A stretch of 64,000 nucleotides of DNA from Siderastrea siderea (lineage: Eukaryota; Cnidaria; Anthozoa; Scleractinia; Rhizangiidae): positions 53,349,533 through 53,413,532 of the forward strand of contig OZ034967.1 in assembly GCA_964030785.1 (NCBI GenBank), given 5' to 3'. The notes under the pieces were generated by a model. It was not told the origin of the DNA and ran no database searches. It saw only the letters and a list, made by a program, of their open reading frames with translations. Shown piece after piece: positions 12,742 to 24,581 of this stretch. Within the stretch, counting starts at the first letter, position 1. Every line of letters starts with the position of its first letter. The translations under genes were made by a program, and so were the position numbers.

Positions 12742-14837
12742 TTAAGGTGGCTCCATATAGTTTTCCAGCGCGCGAGGAATGGGAACTAAATTGGCACAAG
12801 CGCGCGCGTGAGGAGCGCGACAGTCCAAGTCAGATGACATGTGCCAATCAACCTCCCAGGCGAACTTTTCCAAAGTCTGATTGAGGCATCTTTATGGCTT
12901 ACCTTTTCAAAACCTGTCGAGCACATAGCAGTGAAATTATGAAAAGCCTTTAGTTTAATCGCTTTTGTAGCTGACAGTTGCAGTCCTACGATTGTTCTAC
13001 GATTCTAGGACTGGATTGATTGCGATCTTTAGGTTCAAGCAACACAGAGAGGACTGAAAACGTTGCACGAATTATTACGCGCCTTCAAGAATTATGCGTG
13101 AAGAACTTCTTTCCGTTCTGAACTTGAAATATCAGTGCTGTCCAGGTCAGCTATCGAGAATCTCTGGGATGAGAAGCTTACGTTTGTTTGGATCGAGCCT
13201 AAGTGTAAGTAATTTTTTCGAAAAGTGCTTTAGTTTTTGCCTTACTTACAAGTCGTCTATTTTTTGTCGGGTAAGTTGTCTCTACAGCCGTTCTCATACG
13301 GTTTCAGTAAAATACAGCTGACTTGTGAATTTTATTGAGCGATGAATAGATTACACACTTGTAACGAGGTAACAGTTGTCATTGAATTTTGATAGAAGTT
13401 GAAACTCAAAAGGACACTTATATTTCAGTGTCTATTTATCAGTCACCAGAAGCTTTTGATCTAAGTTTCACCTGTGTTGACAATGTGCGACTTCAACTGA
13501 AACTTCGGTGGTCTAAAATAAAACCGAAAATTGAAAAAAGTTCAATTGTACCTAAGCTCAAATACAATTAATTTTTTTATTTTTACGAAAAATTATGCCT
13601 AGAATGACGGCATTCAGTGAACGAATAAAGGATGAGTATCGAGTTGACGGCCGGTTCTAAAACAGTCGGCGTTTCGCAGGCGTTCTGTTGACTTGTTGAA
13701 CCTTGCAGAAAAATAATGTCGTCTTTTTCAAAACGTATAATTTCTTGTGGACATTTTAGTTCCCTTTCTCCAACGTCTGCCTTTAAATATAAATTGAAAG
13801 CTTATTTATATACTATGTGCTATTCCATGCAGTTGTCAAACACGCAAGTAGCCGCTAAGAAACAACGCGGGTCTCGGCAGACAAAATATTGAGCTTACAA
13901 CATAAAAAGAACGAGCTTCCCTGCTTTTCTCGGGTAGCATACCAAAAGATGTTCTAAGAGCAAACATGACCGCTTTAGTTTTTTTCTTGAAGAACGGTTG
14001 TAATCAGTTAATGGTAAAAATGAAACTGAAAGTGGTTTAATGATTCCGCGTTCTGGAAACTTTAAAGGAAATTTTTTGCTGCTGGCAATAAAGTGGCGGC
14101 TTCGTTCGAGTTTTTATATCGCGAATCGGTGTAAATTTGCTTCTTTTTTGTTTGTTTGTTCGTTTCTTTCTTTATTTTGCGAATTTTTTGGTCACATGGA
14201 TCCTTTACAGTAAAGGAAAGCAGTTGTCAAGAAAAATGTTGTTCTTTGGAAAGAAAAGCTTTAGAAAAGCATGCGCAACCCCGTAACTTGAAGAATTTTT
14301 ATTTTGGTAACGTGAAGAAAAAAGGTGGGTTTTGAGGCATTTTCAAACGCTAATTGCGCGTGTTCCACTCGATGAAATTTTTTTAAAATTGGAACATTTG
14401 TAGGATTTTTGTGTTTTTCAGTCATACTAAAGTAAGAGTAATTTTGGTACATGCACTTCTGCATTAATTGTCGAAAACGGAAATTTACTATTCTGACAAA
14501 ACTTATGTACAAAATTTCTCACAGCTTTGCCAGCTGAGACTTCTCAAACGACAACACCTTTACAGCAAAAATAGCCAAAATTCACCGTGTAAAAACCAAG
14601 AAATGACGGGAAGAAACTGGGTAAGCTTAAAAAATGAGCCAAACAACTATATCAGTGGTTGCCATGGAAACGGGCCAGGCCCAGAAATTGTGACTTTTTT
14701 GAAAAGTATAAAGGCTAGGCTAGTTGCTTTTGTAGCTTTTCCCTAGTGAAATGTAAATCAATGTCCTGAAAATCATCAAAAAAGTTATGTATATTTGTCT
14801 GTTGAAACTGATGAGAAACTGTATGGAGCCACCTTAA
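12742..14837. mobile_element. TTAA-flanked inverted-repeat element (2.1 kb), same family type
   Basis: TTAAGGTGGCTCCATATAG at the left is mirrored by CTGTATGGAGCCACCTTAA at the right. The outer 8 bases (TTAAGGTG) are the same as those of the 650-bp element just upstream, and TTAA is again at both edges. No transposase-like ORF of useful length is visible, so this is a non-autonomous or decayed copy. Confidence 0.7.
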
Positions 14838-17690
14838 CACTGCTTTCCGTTATTTTAGTGCTCTGCGTTTTTCAATTGTGTTTTCTCAGAGTACTTAAAA
14901 AATTGCATCTGTTCTTTAGGATCATGTCGAAAACAAAAAAGGATTAAAACATGCAAGCTTGATATGAAATACAATGGAACCGCGTATTTCGTTAAGAGAA
15001 GTACGGAATTTTTTAACTCGATTTTAATGTAGTTATGAAAGGAACCGGTACACTTAAAGCCAAATTTGATTACAAAGAAAAATATATTAAATTGAACACA
15101 AATTCTAGACCCAAAAGTAACTATATGATAGAAATATGTTTTCAAAAACGTAGTGTTGCACCTTGTCGGCACAATTTCCTTTAATGTTCTTCGCCGCTGA
15201 GGAAATTTCAGAGAAATTGAAATTTGTCAAATTACCTCTGACTGGAATATTTTATAAGGATATATCGATTAATTGCATGAGGCTTATTTAATAGGTTTGT
15301 GCAATCCATCGTAAATGATGACATGCGCAAGATGCGCATATACTTGCGTCAAAACGATTTCTTTCTTATTGAAATGAGCAAAAGCGGAATAAAATGTTTG
15401 TAAGCTAAGCATTCAACTGACATTTTGGAAAATTCAGCCAAAGGAGATCAAATTCAGTTGAAAGACTTCAGAATCATTCAGGTAAATAACACGTTGAATG
15501 AGTTAGTAAGGAAAAAATTGCATAAGTACAAAACTTATTGAAACCCGGCAGTCAAGTGGTTTGGTTGTCCGACCTGAATCGTGAGATAACGAAAACTATA
15601 AAGGGAGTGTAAATCATCTGACATTCGGTTGAGTGGTTTTTAAAATTCTACTAGTCATTTTAATAGCTCCCACAGACTTAGAAGTTAAAAACCAAATTAC
15701 CTAATTCAATAATTACCTAATTCAAGCTATAACTATTATAACTATATTATTCTTTGTATTTTATGAAAAAAAAAAAACTTCCCTTACTCCTTAGCGTCTT
15801 TGTCACGAAAGTGTCAAATTGGTCTCATCGCAGGGCAACAGTTAGCAGCAAAATGAGTACATGTTCATGCTGACACTGGTGAATCCGTGTATACTTGGAT
15901 TTTAGGTCTGCGTAACACCATTCAACCCTTTAATAATCACAATTGACTGGTCATATTCTGTAAATGGATTTGAGAATTCTTAAATAAATAGAAAATATTT
16001 GAATGTGGCTTCATGTATTTCCCCTTTGAACAACAAAAATGATACATCCTGATTCTTTTGTTCAATGTTTCAGTTAAGATGAGCGAATTCGTTTCGTACC
16101 ATTTGTTGTAAACGGGAACGGGAACGCATTCGTAATCGTTTCCTTGAGTGAACCTCGTGTTTTTAGGCATCTGTAACCTCCTTAAACAGCAAGTTTTTTG
16201 TCCATAAACAAACTTTTAACTTTGACTTCAATCTAAATTCGTGGCAGTCACAGACACATTTTAAAAGGCACGTTTACACCATTAACGATCATGAATAGCG
16301 CTTCATAGGGGGTAGATAATGGCGGGCTTTGAAATATATGATGATGGTTATCAAAGAGTTCTTTTTCAGTCTCCCTCAACTCATCAATTACGTGGAGCGT
16401 AGAGAACAGGTTTGCAACATTCGACAAGGGGTTTTCCTTCAAGCTAAAGATCTTACGTAACCATAACTGCAACATCAAGAAAAATCCTCCTTTAAGGCTA
16501 CAGTCAACATTCAAAATGCCTTTTGGGAAATCTTCCTTTGCGCATTAATTTTAAAAGGAACCACGGAAAACTTGATATCGCTGAAAAGATAATGAAATTA
16601 AATTTTAAAAATATCGCTATCATTAATCGTTTTTCAAACGCAAAACTGACAGAGTTTGCTAATCATAATTACCAGCTTTTGCGTTACCGACACCCAACTG
16701 AACAGACTGTACTATTTCACTCAGTAGATTTCGGGTAAACAAACTTTTGGAGGCTTCGTAGATATTCCTGGGTTCCTGAGAAAATTTATTTTAAAGTAAG
16801 ATAATAGGAAATGTGTGCTTTGAAAAAATAATATCATTATTCTTATTTCGGGATTGAAAAAATATAATAAGAATAACAGCGTTGTAAGGAGCTCAGTAGT
16901 TCATATTTCATGATTTGTGAGTTATCAGATGAAAACGGTGACTGTTCAATCCGTATCGAGTAAAATTTTATGATGAAGATGCTAATTTCTGGGTAAGAGG
17001 AAACACTGCTTTATCGCAGTCGGAACGTTACTGTAAGCACGATCTAACAATTGCAATTGATTTTTTTATTTACATAACTATCAGATTTTTAATTGGCGTG
17101 CATTTTCTTAAAGTAAATTAAACCTAGCTTTTTGCAGTAATACTGTCTGGACACTTGTTTCGTATAAAGTCGCGAAGTCATGTTTTGCTGAAATAAGTCG
17201 TGTATAAATTTTGGAAATAAAGCTGCTTTCGAATAGGAGAAAAATCTTGTTTTATTTAAACTGAGAGTTGCTGAAGGCACAATCTCTCAACTGTAATTTC
17301 CGTTCTGTTGTTCAGTTCTTGACAAATGAAGACGATTCCGGACAATTAGTCTGGCGCACTGTATTTTTCACATATTGCTTATAAACTCAATTGTTTAAGG
17401 CCGACAAAATTTGCGCTGAAATCCATCAATTTCGTGCAAACAAAAGAAATGATATAAAGAGAGTATATATACTTTTATAAAGGTATAAATTTTTATGAAA
17501 GTATAAAAGTACACTTAAAGGGTCACAAATCTGGAACAGTTGTTATTTATTATTTTCCGGTGTTCCTTGATGCGTTGAGAACGATGAAGAAAAAAGAAAA
17601 ACTCGTGAAATATATGGAGCAATTTCAAATTATTTTGGAATCAGCATCTTGTGCTACTCCAAATTGACTTTTTAAATTTAAACTTGAATA
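14838..17690. other. AT-rich intergenic region, no gene recognised
   Basis: Only short ORFs (below about 105 codons) of biased composition occur. AT-rich runs and simple palindromes such as the one at 17461-17515 are present. I see no exon, RNA gene or intact mobile element. Confidence 0.5.
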
Positions 17691-17808
17691 GGAATATATG
17701 AAATAATCACACATTTGAACTGCGGATAAAGATAGAAATATATGAAGATCATCGCAGTGAAGGTGTTTCAAGTTAAGCAGTTGTAAAGAAGAAACCTGAA
17801 AAAATTCA

Positions 17809-17881
17809 GGCTTGAACGGGAATCGAACCCATGACCTCTGCGATACCGGTGCAGCGCTCTACCCAACTGAGCTATCAAGCC
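17809..17881 (-). tRNA. tRNA-Thr(GGT)-like gene or pseudogene
   Basis: It is 73 nt long and folds as a cloverleaf: acceptor stem GGCTTGA/TCAAGCC is perfect, the D-stem GCTC/GAGC is perfect, and the T-arm contains GGGTTCGATTCCC. The seven-base anticodon loop CCGGTAT gives anticodon GGT (Thr). Two points speak against full function: the base before the anticodon is C instead of the universal T33, and the last anticodon-stem pair is A-C. The B-box GGTTCGATTCC is intact. Confidence 0.6.
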
Positions 17882-18258
17882 AACTGGGAGCTGGTCAATT
17901 GTGAGTTCGTATTTATCCCGTAGATGGAGAAATGAATATGAATATATGAATAATCATACATTTGAACTGCGGATAAAGATAGAAATATATGAAAATCATC
18001 GCAGTGAAGGTGTTTCAACTTAAGCAGTTGAAAAGAAGAAACCAGAAAAAATTCAGGTCATGGGTTAGATTCCCGTTCAAGCCTGAATTTTTTCAGGTTT
18101 CTTCTTTTCGACTGCTTAAGTTGAAACACCTTCACTGCGATGGTCGTCATATATTTCTATCTTTATCCGCAGTTCAAATGTATGATTATTTCATATATTC
18201 ATATTCATTTCTCCATCTACGGGATAAATACGAACTCACAATTGACCAGCTCCCAGTT

Positions 18259-18331
18259 GGCTTGATAGCTCAGTTGGGTAGAGCGCTGCACCGGTATCGC
18301 AGAGGTTATGGGTTCGATTCCCGTTCAAGCC
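18259..18331 (+). tRNA. tRNA-Thr(GGT)-like copy 2
   Basis: Same cloverleaf and anticodon loop as the inverted copy at 17809, differing by one base before the T-stem (GGTTATGGG for GGTCATGGG). It shares the missing T33 and the A-C anticodon-stem pair. It is the first of two direct units. Confidence 0.6.
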
Positions 18332-18505
18332 TAATTTTTTCAGGTTTCTTCTTTTCAACTGCTTAAGTTGAAACACATTCACTGCGATGATCTTCATATA
18401 TTTCTATCTTTATCCGCAGTTCAAATGTGTGATTATTTCATACATCCATATTCATTTCTCCATCTACGGGATAAATACGAACTCACAATTGACCAGCTCC
18501 CAGTT

Positions 18506-18578
18506 GGCTTGATAGCTCAGTTGGGTAGAGCGCTGCACCGGTATCGCAGAGGTTATGGGTTCGATTCCCGTTCAAGCC
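18506..18578 (+). tRNA. tRNA-Thr(GGT)-like copy 3
   Basis: Identical in the 73-nt tRNA part to the copy at 18259, with GGTTATGGG before the T-loop, and followed by the same GAATTTTTTCAGG tail seen beside the first copy. Identity between the two direct copies suggests recent duplication or sequence homogenisation. Confidence 0.6.
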
Positions 18579-18659
18579 TGAATTTTTTCAGGTTTCTTCT
18601 TTTCAACTGCTTAAGTTGAAACACCTTCACAGCGATGATCTTCATATATTTCTAAATTT

Positions 18660-19289
18660 AAACTTATTTGTTTTTCAGGTTTAATTGGTTTTATAGAGCA
18701 GAGATTGAATGCAATAAAACAAAATTTGGATCGACGAAGTTTGGTCCCGCCACTGATTGAAATAGAAAAGAAAATCTGGACTGTGTCATCTACAAGCAAC
18801 TTGACCGATCGAGGAACAAGAAGTCCGCTGACCAGTAACCAAGACCTGTCACAAAATTAACTGATCAGAAGTTGGGCCATAAAAAGCAAAACGACCTATA
18901 AAGAACAGTTAAGGCTACCAAAATATTATTTGCGTTATTAAGACGAGGGAAAGCAAACCAAAGTGCGATTGGCTTAAAAAGATCAGTGGGAGCCAACAAA
19001 GTAACTTGGTGTTTGAAGACGACGCTTACAAAGTATAAGCTTGGCCGTTCTAGTCCCATGAAAACTGGATAAGGTAAACAGCTCCACTGAAGGCGGTCAC
19101 TGAATCAAGAAAGGACTCTGTCAGTTGTAAAGGTTTTCCATAAACTGGCTGGAACTTTGAACTTAAGACTTATCCAGTTTTAAGACGATTTTATACAAGT
19201 GTAAGATACCTTAAGTTAACTAGAGCTTTTTCTCAGATTCAGCTTGCATTACATACATCATACGGTAATTTCATTTTGGAGCCATAGTT
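18660..19289. other. upstream region of the GPCR gene
   Basis: No ORF of interest. It probably contains the promoter and 5' untranslated region of the receptor at 19290, but I see no convincing TATA box, and an upstream untranslated exon cannot be excluded. Confidence 0.4.
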
Positions 19290-20360
19290 ATGTCGGTCAA
19301 TGCAACCCTTCCACTGCCGACAGGCAGCTCCACTCCAGATGCTTCAATCAGCACACTGAAACAAGCCGCTTATTGGTTCATCGCTGTTGTGGCGTTTCTC
19401 GGAAATTCGGTGCTTTGTTTATTCCTTTACAGCCAAAGGGCGACCCTGTTCAAGAAAGCGTACACGGTGATTATTTTTGCTCTTGGGCTTACGGATGTGA
19501 TGACGGCGATATTCCTGTTTCTGTGCCCAGGTTACACATTCGCCATTACCATTCCCGAGCCTACCGGCACGACGGCTCTTTGGTTGTACTGTCAGGTGCT
19601 GTATGGTCGCATGGCTCTTTTCATGATCGGTCTGGCCTCGATGAATCTCTGTGTTCTCCTGACGTTGGAGCGATGGTTCGCCGTGGTGAAACCTACTCAA
19701 TACATGTCCAAAATCAGCACGAAGCGAGCTGTAATGGGCGCCGTAGCCTGCTATCTTTTGGCGATTGTCACCATAATGGGCTCTTCTCCTGCAGTGCGAA
19801 CCCATCCCGAACGTCCCGCAGGTCAAAGGTGCTCGTATGGCAAGGGAGCCAATCTGAAGGTGACCGGTGTAATCGGGTTTCTAATGAAGAGCTTCATTCC
19901 TTTCTCCATTATTGCCGGGTTGTACTTCCACATCATCTACAAGATGAGGACTGGTTCGGATGTTGGCCTTCGACATGGCAGTGCCATACGAAAGAAGATC
20001 ACCAAAGTCGCCGCCATTGCTACCTTGACCCTGATGCTGTGCTGGACTCCCAATCAGATCACCTACCTTCTCTTCATCCTCGGCCACGCCACTCAGGGGA
20101 CCACGTGGATGAACGTAAGTGTGGTGTTGGTGTTTTTCAACAGCTGTGTGAATCCGGTGTTGTATGGCTTGACCATGAAGAAGTATCGTAAAGGCTACTG
20201 GAATGTCGTCACGTCGTGCTGTCCTTGTGTTCGCAGTGGTACTGTTGCTGTTTCTGATGGCCAGGTTGTCACTGGTGTCACTGATACACGCCAGCTTCCT
20301 GATGGTGTCACTACTGTAGAACAAGCTCCAGACACCTCAGTATGTCCCCAGGGACAATAA
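19290..20360 (+). CDS. rhodopsin-family (class A) G-protein-coupled receptor, intronless
   Basis: The 356-residue protein has seven hydrophobic segments. Class A marks are present: GN at 38-39 in TM1, LTD at 67-69 in TM2, Cys101 at the top of TM3 likely paired to Cys181 in the second outer loop, ERW at 127-129 in place of D/ERY, CWTPNQ at 251-256 in TM6 and NPVLY at 288-292 in TM7. Asn4 (NAT) is a possible N-glycosylation site. Cys310-311 and Cys313 after TM7 may be palmitoylated. The ligand is not predictable: the general look is of a peptide- or prostanoid-like receptor, and cnidarian genomes carry many intronless receptors of this kind. The ATG begins just before the extracellular tail. 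An AATAAA overlaps the stop codon (20356-20361) and another follows at 20376. Confidence 0.93.
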   Translation: MSVNATLPLPTGSSTPDASISTLKQAAYWFIAVVAFLGNSVLCLFLYSQRATLFKKAYTVIIFALGLTDVMTAIFLFLCPGYTFAITIPEPTGTTALWLYCQVLYGRMALFMIGLASMNLCVLLTLERWFAVVKPTQYMSKISTKRAVMGAVACYLLAIVTIMGSSPAVRTHPERPAGQRCSYGKGANLKVTGVIGFLMKSFIPFSIIAGLYFHIIYKMRTGSDVGLRHGSAIRKKITKVAAIATLTLMLCWTPNQITYLLFILGHATQGTTWMNVSVVLVFFNSCVNPVLYGLTMKKYRKGYWNVVTSCCPCVRSGTVAVSDGQVVTGVTDTRQLPDGVTTVEQAPDTSVCPQGQ

Positions 20361-20381
20361 AACAGGAGAAAGAAAAATAAA
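20356..20381 (+). promoter_or_regulatory. polyadenylation signals of the GPCR gene
   Basis: Two AATAAA hexamers occur at 20356-20361, overlapping the TAA stop, and 20376-20381. If either is used, the 3' untranslated region is very short. Confidence 0.55.
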
Positions 20382-20399
20382 AGATCCATTAACGGGCGT

Positions 20400-22757
20400 T
20401 TGGATGGCAAGTGGACCTCCAGCGCTGTATCTTACCAACCTTTTGTTCTCCCTCTTATCTCAGATTCTGATATTCGAAAAGTTTGATTTTCCATTCACCA
20501 AATTTCCACACATTTGTTTGTTTTAACTCTCTAAAACGATATCTGAGGTCCCAGAACAACAAATAGTCCTTTTTGTTTAGAAACAATACTAATTATTTTT
20601 AAATTTCAATTCAATTTCGGTTTTGTAAAATGAAAATAATTTACAAATTTCTTTGCAGTTTAGGATAATTTTGTGGCAATACGTACCTATTTTTATGAGC
20701 CAGATACTTTTACTTCCAATAGCACGTAACAATTATTCTCCGTTCGATTCTGATCAACATGCGATTCTTCTGATTAAGCTGCATGGTAATCTGACATCAT
20801 TTGTCATCTCAAGACAGATTAGCCGCTAGTAGTAGTGAGCCGGCTCACTGCAGACGTCACGTTTCCACGTGGCAGGCGATTTTCTTGTCAGCTCGCATGT
20901 TCTTTTTGCCCGACTATCCTTGAGCGGAAAGAGAGACTGCTCGTAGTCTAGCCTTTCCGCCTTCTTCCTCTACACAACTCTGCAAGAGTTTATACTGTGT
21001 TATACGATTAGACTTGTTGGTTGGTAAAATAAAGGCTTGATCGGGCAAAAATGCTCCTTTAACTTTGCCTGTAAAATTTGCTTGTTCTAAATTGGTTTAA
21101 TCCAGCATATTTGGCCAAATTATTGCTTTCTATTTTCAGGTATTCTGTAGCTCCTAGCAATTGACTCATAACTGACTGTTTATAAGAAAATCAGAATATA
21201 GTGAATATTCTATGTAGATATACAGAAACATATCGAGGATTTAGGCTGGGTATAATTATGTGGCTGGTGTTTGTAGCTTCTCTAATTTCAGTGGAGAATT
21301 CTTCTGCAATAGGCATTTCGCAGATTTGGATGCTCGGCAAAAGCGTAGAATTAAACAGGAGCTAGTAATGATCAGCTTTAGCTGGAAATGTATATAGTAC
21401 ATAGCTAAAACATCTGGGGATCTTCCTCGGTAATTTCAATAGTGTGAACAGACAATGATTGTTACATTTAGCTAGTGTGAAAAGGCGGCAAATGTAACTT
21501 GTATTGAACTCTCTGTGTAAAAGAAACTCTCGAACTCAGCTGTTTCTCCTCCAGGTAGTGATCCATCTACCTGAACCTATATGTCATATATTTAAACAAC
21601 AGAGTTCTTCTGTCGAAGGCACTATTGTGTGATGGGTTGCCCCAGGAAATTTGATGTTCACAACAAATATTAGCCCAAGAACGCAGTTCGAGGGCTCATA
21701 TGAAGTTTGAACATCAAATTTCCGAGGGAACCTATCACACATAGGGCCAGAGACAGGAGGACTCTATTGTTATTTTTTTGTACAACGCTTAATGTTGAGC
21801 GAAAATTGCCAAAAACGGGCACTATGCGTTGAAAGGCGCCCTCTGAGGAGAGACACTATCGCGTAACGTGATTGATTTCGACCAATGGAATCACGCCAAA
21901 ATTTAGCGTTGTACTATAAACATACATTCGCTAGCTTAACAACGGAGTTCACTAAAACAACGAACATCATGACCGTTGAAAGCTTCTCCAGCAGATACAA
22001 ATTAACTGTAATAGTCCACTTTCGAACAACTTATAGCCTCTTTTCCAAATCGGCACTCTGATTGGCTCTCTACGATCAGGCCATTATGCCACTTCATACT
22101 CTGCGAATAATTGAAGAAAAAACACTTCTTTTGTCTTAAGCTTTCACGCAATTAATATTTGGCAGTTGTCTATGACACAATAATTATTCCAAACAATCTC
22201 GACATACTAGGCACTACGAGTCTTGTTTACTGTGGACTCGTGTACGCCGAACGACTCATTTTCGTGAAATATTGTGAGATGTCTTTCGTTCACCTGCTGA
22301 TGTTTATTACTTCATATTTCAAAGGCGTTCAAGAGCCAAAAGAACACAATGCTTTCAATATGCAATGCTGAAAACTCTTAAAATTACGACTTCCTTTTAA
22401 CTTCATATACCTACCAACATCTGTAAACTGATAAAAGCTACATCAGTTCTATTTAAAATTATCTCCTTTTCTTTTCTTGTCATGGATTTTAATGAGACCT
22501 TGTTTGATTTCACAAAATCAAATGACTTCCTGGCTTTAATTAATAGCTAAGTAGTCTTCTGGAAACCAAGGACACAAACAAAGAAGAAAAGAATAGCAAA
22601 TAATCCTTGATGCCCCCAAGAGATGAAAATAAAGAGCTATGCACCACGAATTACATTTAAAATGTTAATACTAGGCCTAATCACTTTTTACTGTTTTGCC
22701 GACAACATATCCTGTGTATATTTAAATCTGAAGTCCTATCCCGCAATTAATTAAAGA
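20400..22757. other. intergenic region with a hairpin repeat
   Basis: At 21626-21741 a near-palindromic element is seen: TGTGTGATGGGTTGCCCC and GGAAATTTGATGTTCA at the left are mirrored by TGAACATCAAATTTCC and CCTATCACACA at the right. It looks like a short MITE. The rest holds no gene I can recognise. Confidence 0.55.
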
Positions 22758-23828
22758 TCAAACGTATGTCTTCCTTGAGATTTCTGGCGAAACTGTGTTT
22801 CTTTGTAAAGCATTGTCACTGATATCACCTGTTTTATGAACTTTTGTGGCGTCTATATCTATTTTTTCATTTCTATTTCTTGTTTCCACGCACGCTGTCA
22901 TTTCCGTTCTCTGCTCAAGAGCCGGAGAGCAAATTTTAAGATGTGCTTTGAAAAGGTCTTTGGCGAAAGTTCTGGTACATGCGTCACATCTTCTTGGTCT
23001 TTGCTCGCCAAAGAACTCGAAGATCTCAATGATTCCCATAATGATGGCCAGAGCATTTTTCGCAAGCAGCACCGATACATCTAAGTGGTATCCGTGCCAC
23101 AGTATCAGCCTTAAAACCAAGAAAGGAATGTTGACGAAAAACATGAAACTGCAAATGTAAATGAACTTGAACGAGATCGGTGACACTTCTCCGTTGTCGT
23201 GGAACTTGTTGAATCTCAGTTCAAACAAAGCAAAGGTTGGAAGAAAAATATTCATGCAGGAAAAAGCCAAAATTGCATTTTGCAGCTCGACTGGGATCTT
23301 CTCTTTGTCAAAGAGATACTCCAACATTTCCACGCTGTCGAACAAATCAAGGGTCACTGCTGCAGTCATCTTTTCCAAGTAATATTTTCGTCGTGAATGC
23401 GATTTCGCGTCGTGATGAGCGTATATCAGAAATAAAAACAACATCGGTGTGAGGCACAAATTCATTTTTAACATGTTTGATCCAAATAAAAGTTCTTCAT
23501 CATAAAAGACAATGGCTTCGTGCTTAAATATTGTGGCGACTTGGGGTACCAAGTGTACAGCATAGACAATCCACGCAATGTAAGCAAATTTTATTTCATC
23601 TTTAGCCATAGTCTCGACGCGTCTGCTTTGTGATTTTCTGTGCGACATCCACATCGTAAACACCCAAGCAAATAATACGATAACATCAGTGATGATCCAC
23701 GCAAACCATGTAGAAGAGCTCTTTTCCACGACTAAATAATAGTCCAGAAGCCCTCCTTGTAAAATAAGCAAACTAACTGCTAAAATGCGGGCGAAAACTC
23801 GGCGAAAAATCGCCGTCTTGCTCGCCAT
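22758..23828 (-). CDS. TMEM121-like multi-pass membrane protein with C2HC zinc-finger-like tail (copy A)
   Basis: The start chosen is the ATG at 23828; it gives 356 residues (numbering below counts three more upstream codons in the open frame). Several hydrophobic segments (about 15-35, 45-64, 83-102, 127-141, 188-206, 224-246, 258-272) indicate a multi-pass protein. The blocks VTLDLFDSVEML and LAKNALAIIMGIIEIFEF resemble TMEM121 (VALDLLDLLDM, VGKNVVALATKACTFLEY), a family of unknown function. The cytosolic tail has Cys284-x2-Cys287-x11-His299-x3-Cys303, the spacing of zf-C2HC_2 fingers, which I do not know from vertebrate TMEM121. The gene is intronless and is a close paralogue of the gene at 26678, in head-to-head orientation. 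Confidence 0.85.
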   Translation of the reverse strand: MASKTAIFRRVFARILAVSLLILQGGLLDYYLVVEKSSSTWFAWIITDVIVLFAWVFTMWMSHRKSQSRRVETMAKDEIKFAYIAWIVYAVHLVPQVATIFKHEAIVFYDEELLFGSNMLKMNLCLTPMLFLFLIYAHHDAKSHSRRKYYLEKMTAAVTLDLFDSVEMLEYLFDKEKIPVELQNAILAFSCMNIFLPTFALFELRFNKFHDNGEVSPISFKFIYICSFMFFVNIPFLVLRLILWHGYHLDVSVLLAKNALAIIMGIIEIFEFFGEQRPRRCDACTRTFAKDLFKAHLKICSPALEQRTEMTACVETRNRNEKIDIDATKVHKTGDISDNALQRNTVSPEISRKTYV

Positions 23829-24225
23829 ATCTGCCAAACGCTCACTTGATCAAGTTGTTATCACGAAGTTTTCGAGAGCTTATTTTCCCAGCCAGATTAA
23901 ACTTCATGACGTCCAGTTTAACCAATAAAAAAGAAATGACTGTGAACAGAAGCCATTTGTGTCCTTTGTTTCAATGAATTTGCATGCTTTTGGTGTTTAT
24001 TTTAATTGCTTCCGAGACAATTACTTACTAACTTGAAGCCTAACTCTTTTTTCAAATATATTCATTTACGAAAGTTCTCAGCTGGAAAACTATGTCCTTT
24101 GCTCCACCAAACGTTTTATATGTCTTGAGCTAAAGAAAGATAAAATTTAATATTTCACAATTATTTTTGCACTTAATTACTTTGACAGCAGCATACAAGT
24201 AGCAATTTCTTTAAGGAGATAGACT

Positions 24226-24581
24226 GACATTTTTAATTTTTGAAGCTGACATGTTTCGACGAAACAACCGTCGACGTCAGTTACAGTGGTTTTGAAAAAT
24301 AACTTGCGAGTAGAAAAGTGATAGCGTCGATACGGTTTTACAATAACATGCATTTGTGAGCATCTTTTTCGGACTTTTCTTTACACTCACTCACATCTTA
24401 GATTCTGTTGCCATAAATTTCAACTAAAACTTTAATTACTCTCTAGTTTCCTGATTTATTATACTCTACATTATTCCTAATTAATTATGAATTGTATTTC
24501 ATGTTGTTATAATTCAAAATGTTCAAAACCTTTGCAACTGATCATCAAAACACGTCTAAAAAATTAAAAATTAAAAATGTC
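24226..24581. mobile_element. probable MITE with GACATTTTTAATTTTT termini
   Basis: GACATTTTTAATTTTT at 24226 is mirrored by AAAAATTAAAAATGTC ending at 24581. The interior is non-coding. The AT-rich ends weaken the case, since such palindromes arise more easily by chance. Confidence 0.45.

Larger units (their letters stand above)
17695..18655. repeat. cluster of three tRNA-containing repeat units, one inverted and two direct
   Basis: The unit combines a 73-bp tRNA-like sequence with a flank containing CTGCTTAAGTTGAAACACCT, TATCCGCAGTTCAAATGT and CTCCATCTACGGGATAAAT. One unit is inverted (about 17700-18060) and two follow in direct orientation (about 18060-18360 and 18360-18650, spacing 247 bp between tRNA starts). 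A diverged flank copy lies at about 57600-57740. It may be a tRNA-derived SINE-like family or a locally amplified tRNA unit. Confidence 0.8.

Noticed and set aside
19244..20191. 315-codon plus-strand ORF overlapping the GPCR
   Set aside because: Shadow frame of the receptor; His/Cys/Arg-rich without domains, whereas the other frame shows all class A motifs.
19881..20324. 147-codon minus-strand ORF opposite the GPCR
   Set aside because: Antisense shadow with no recognisable features.
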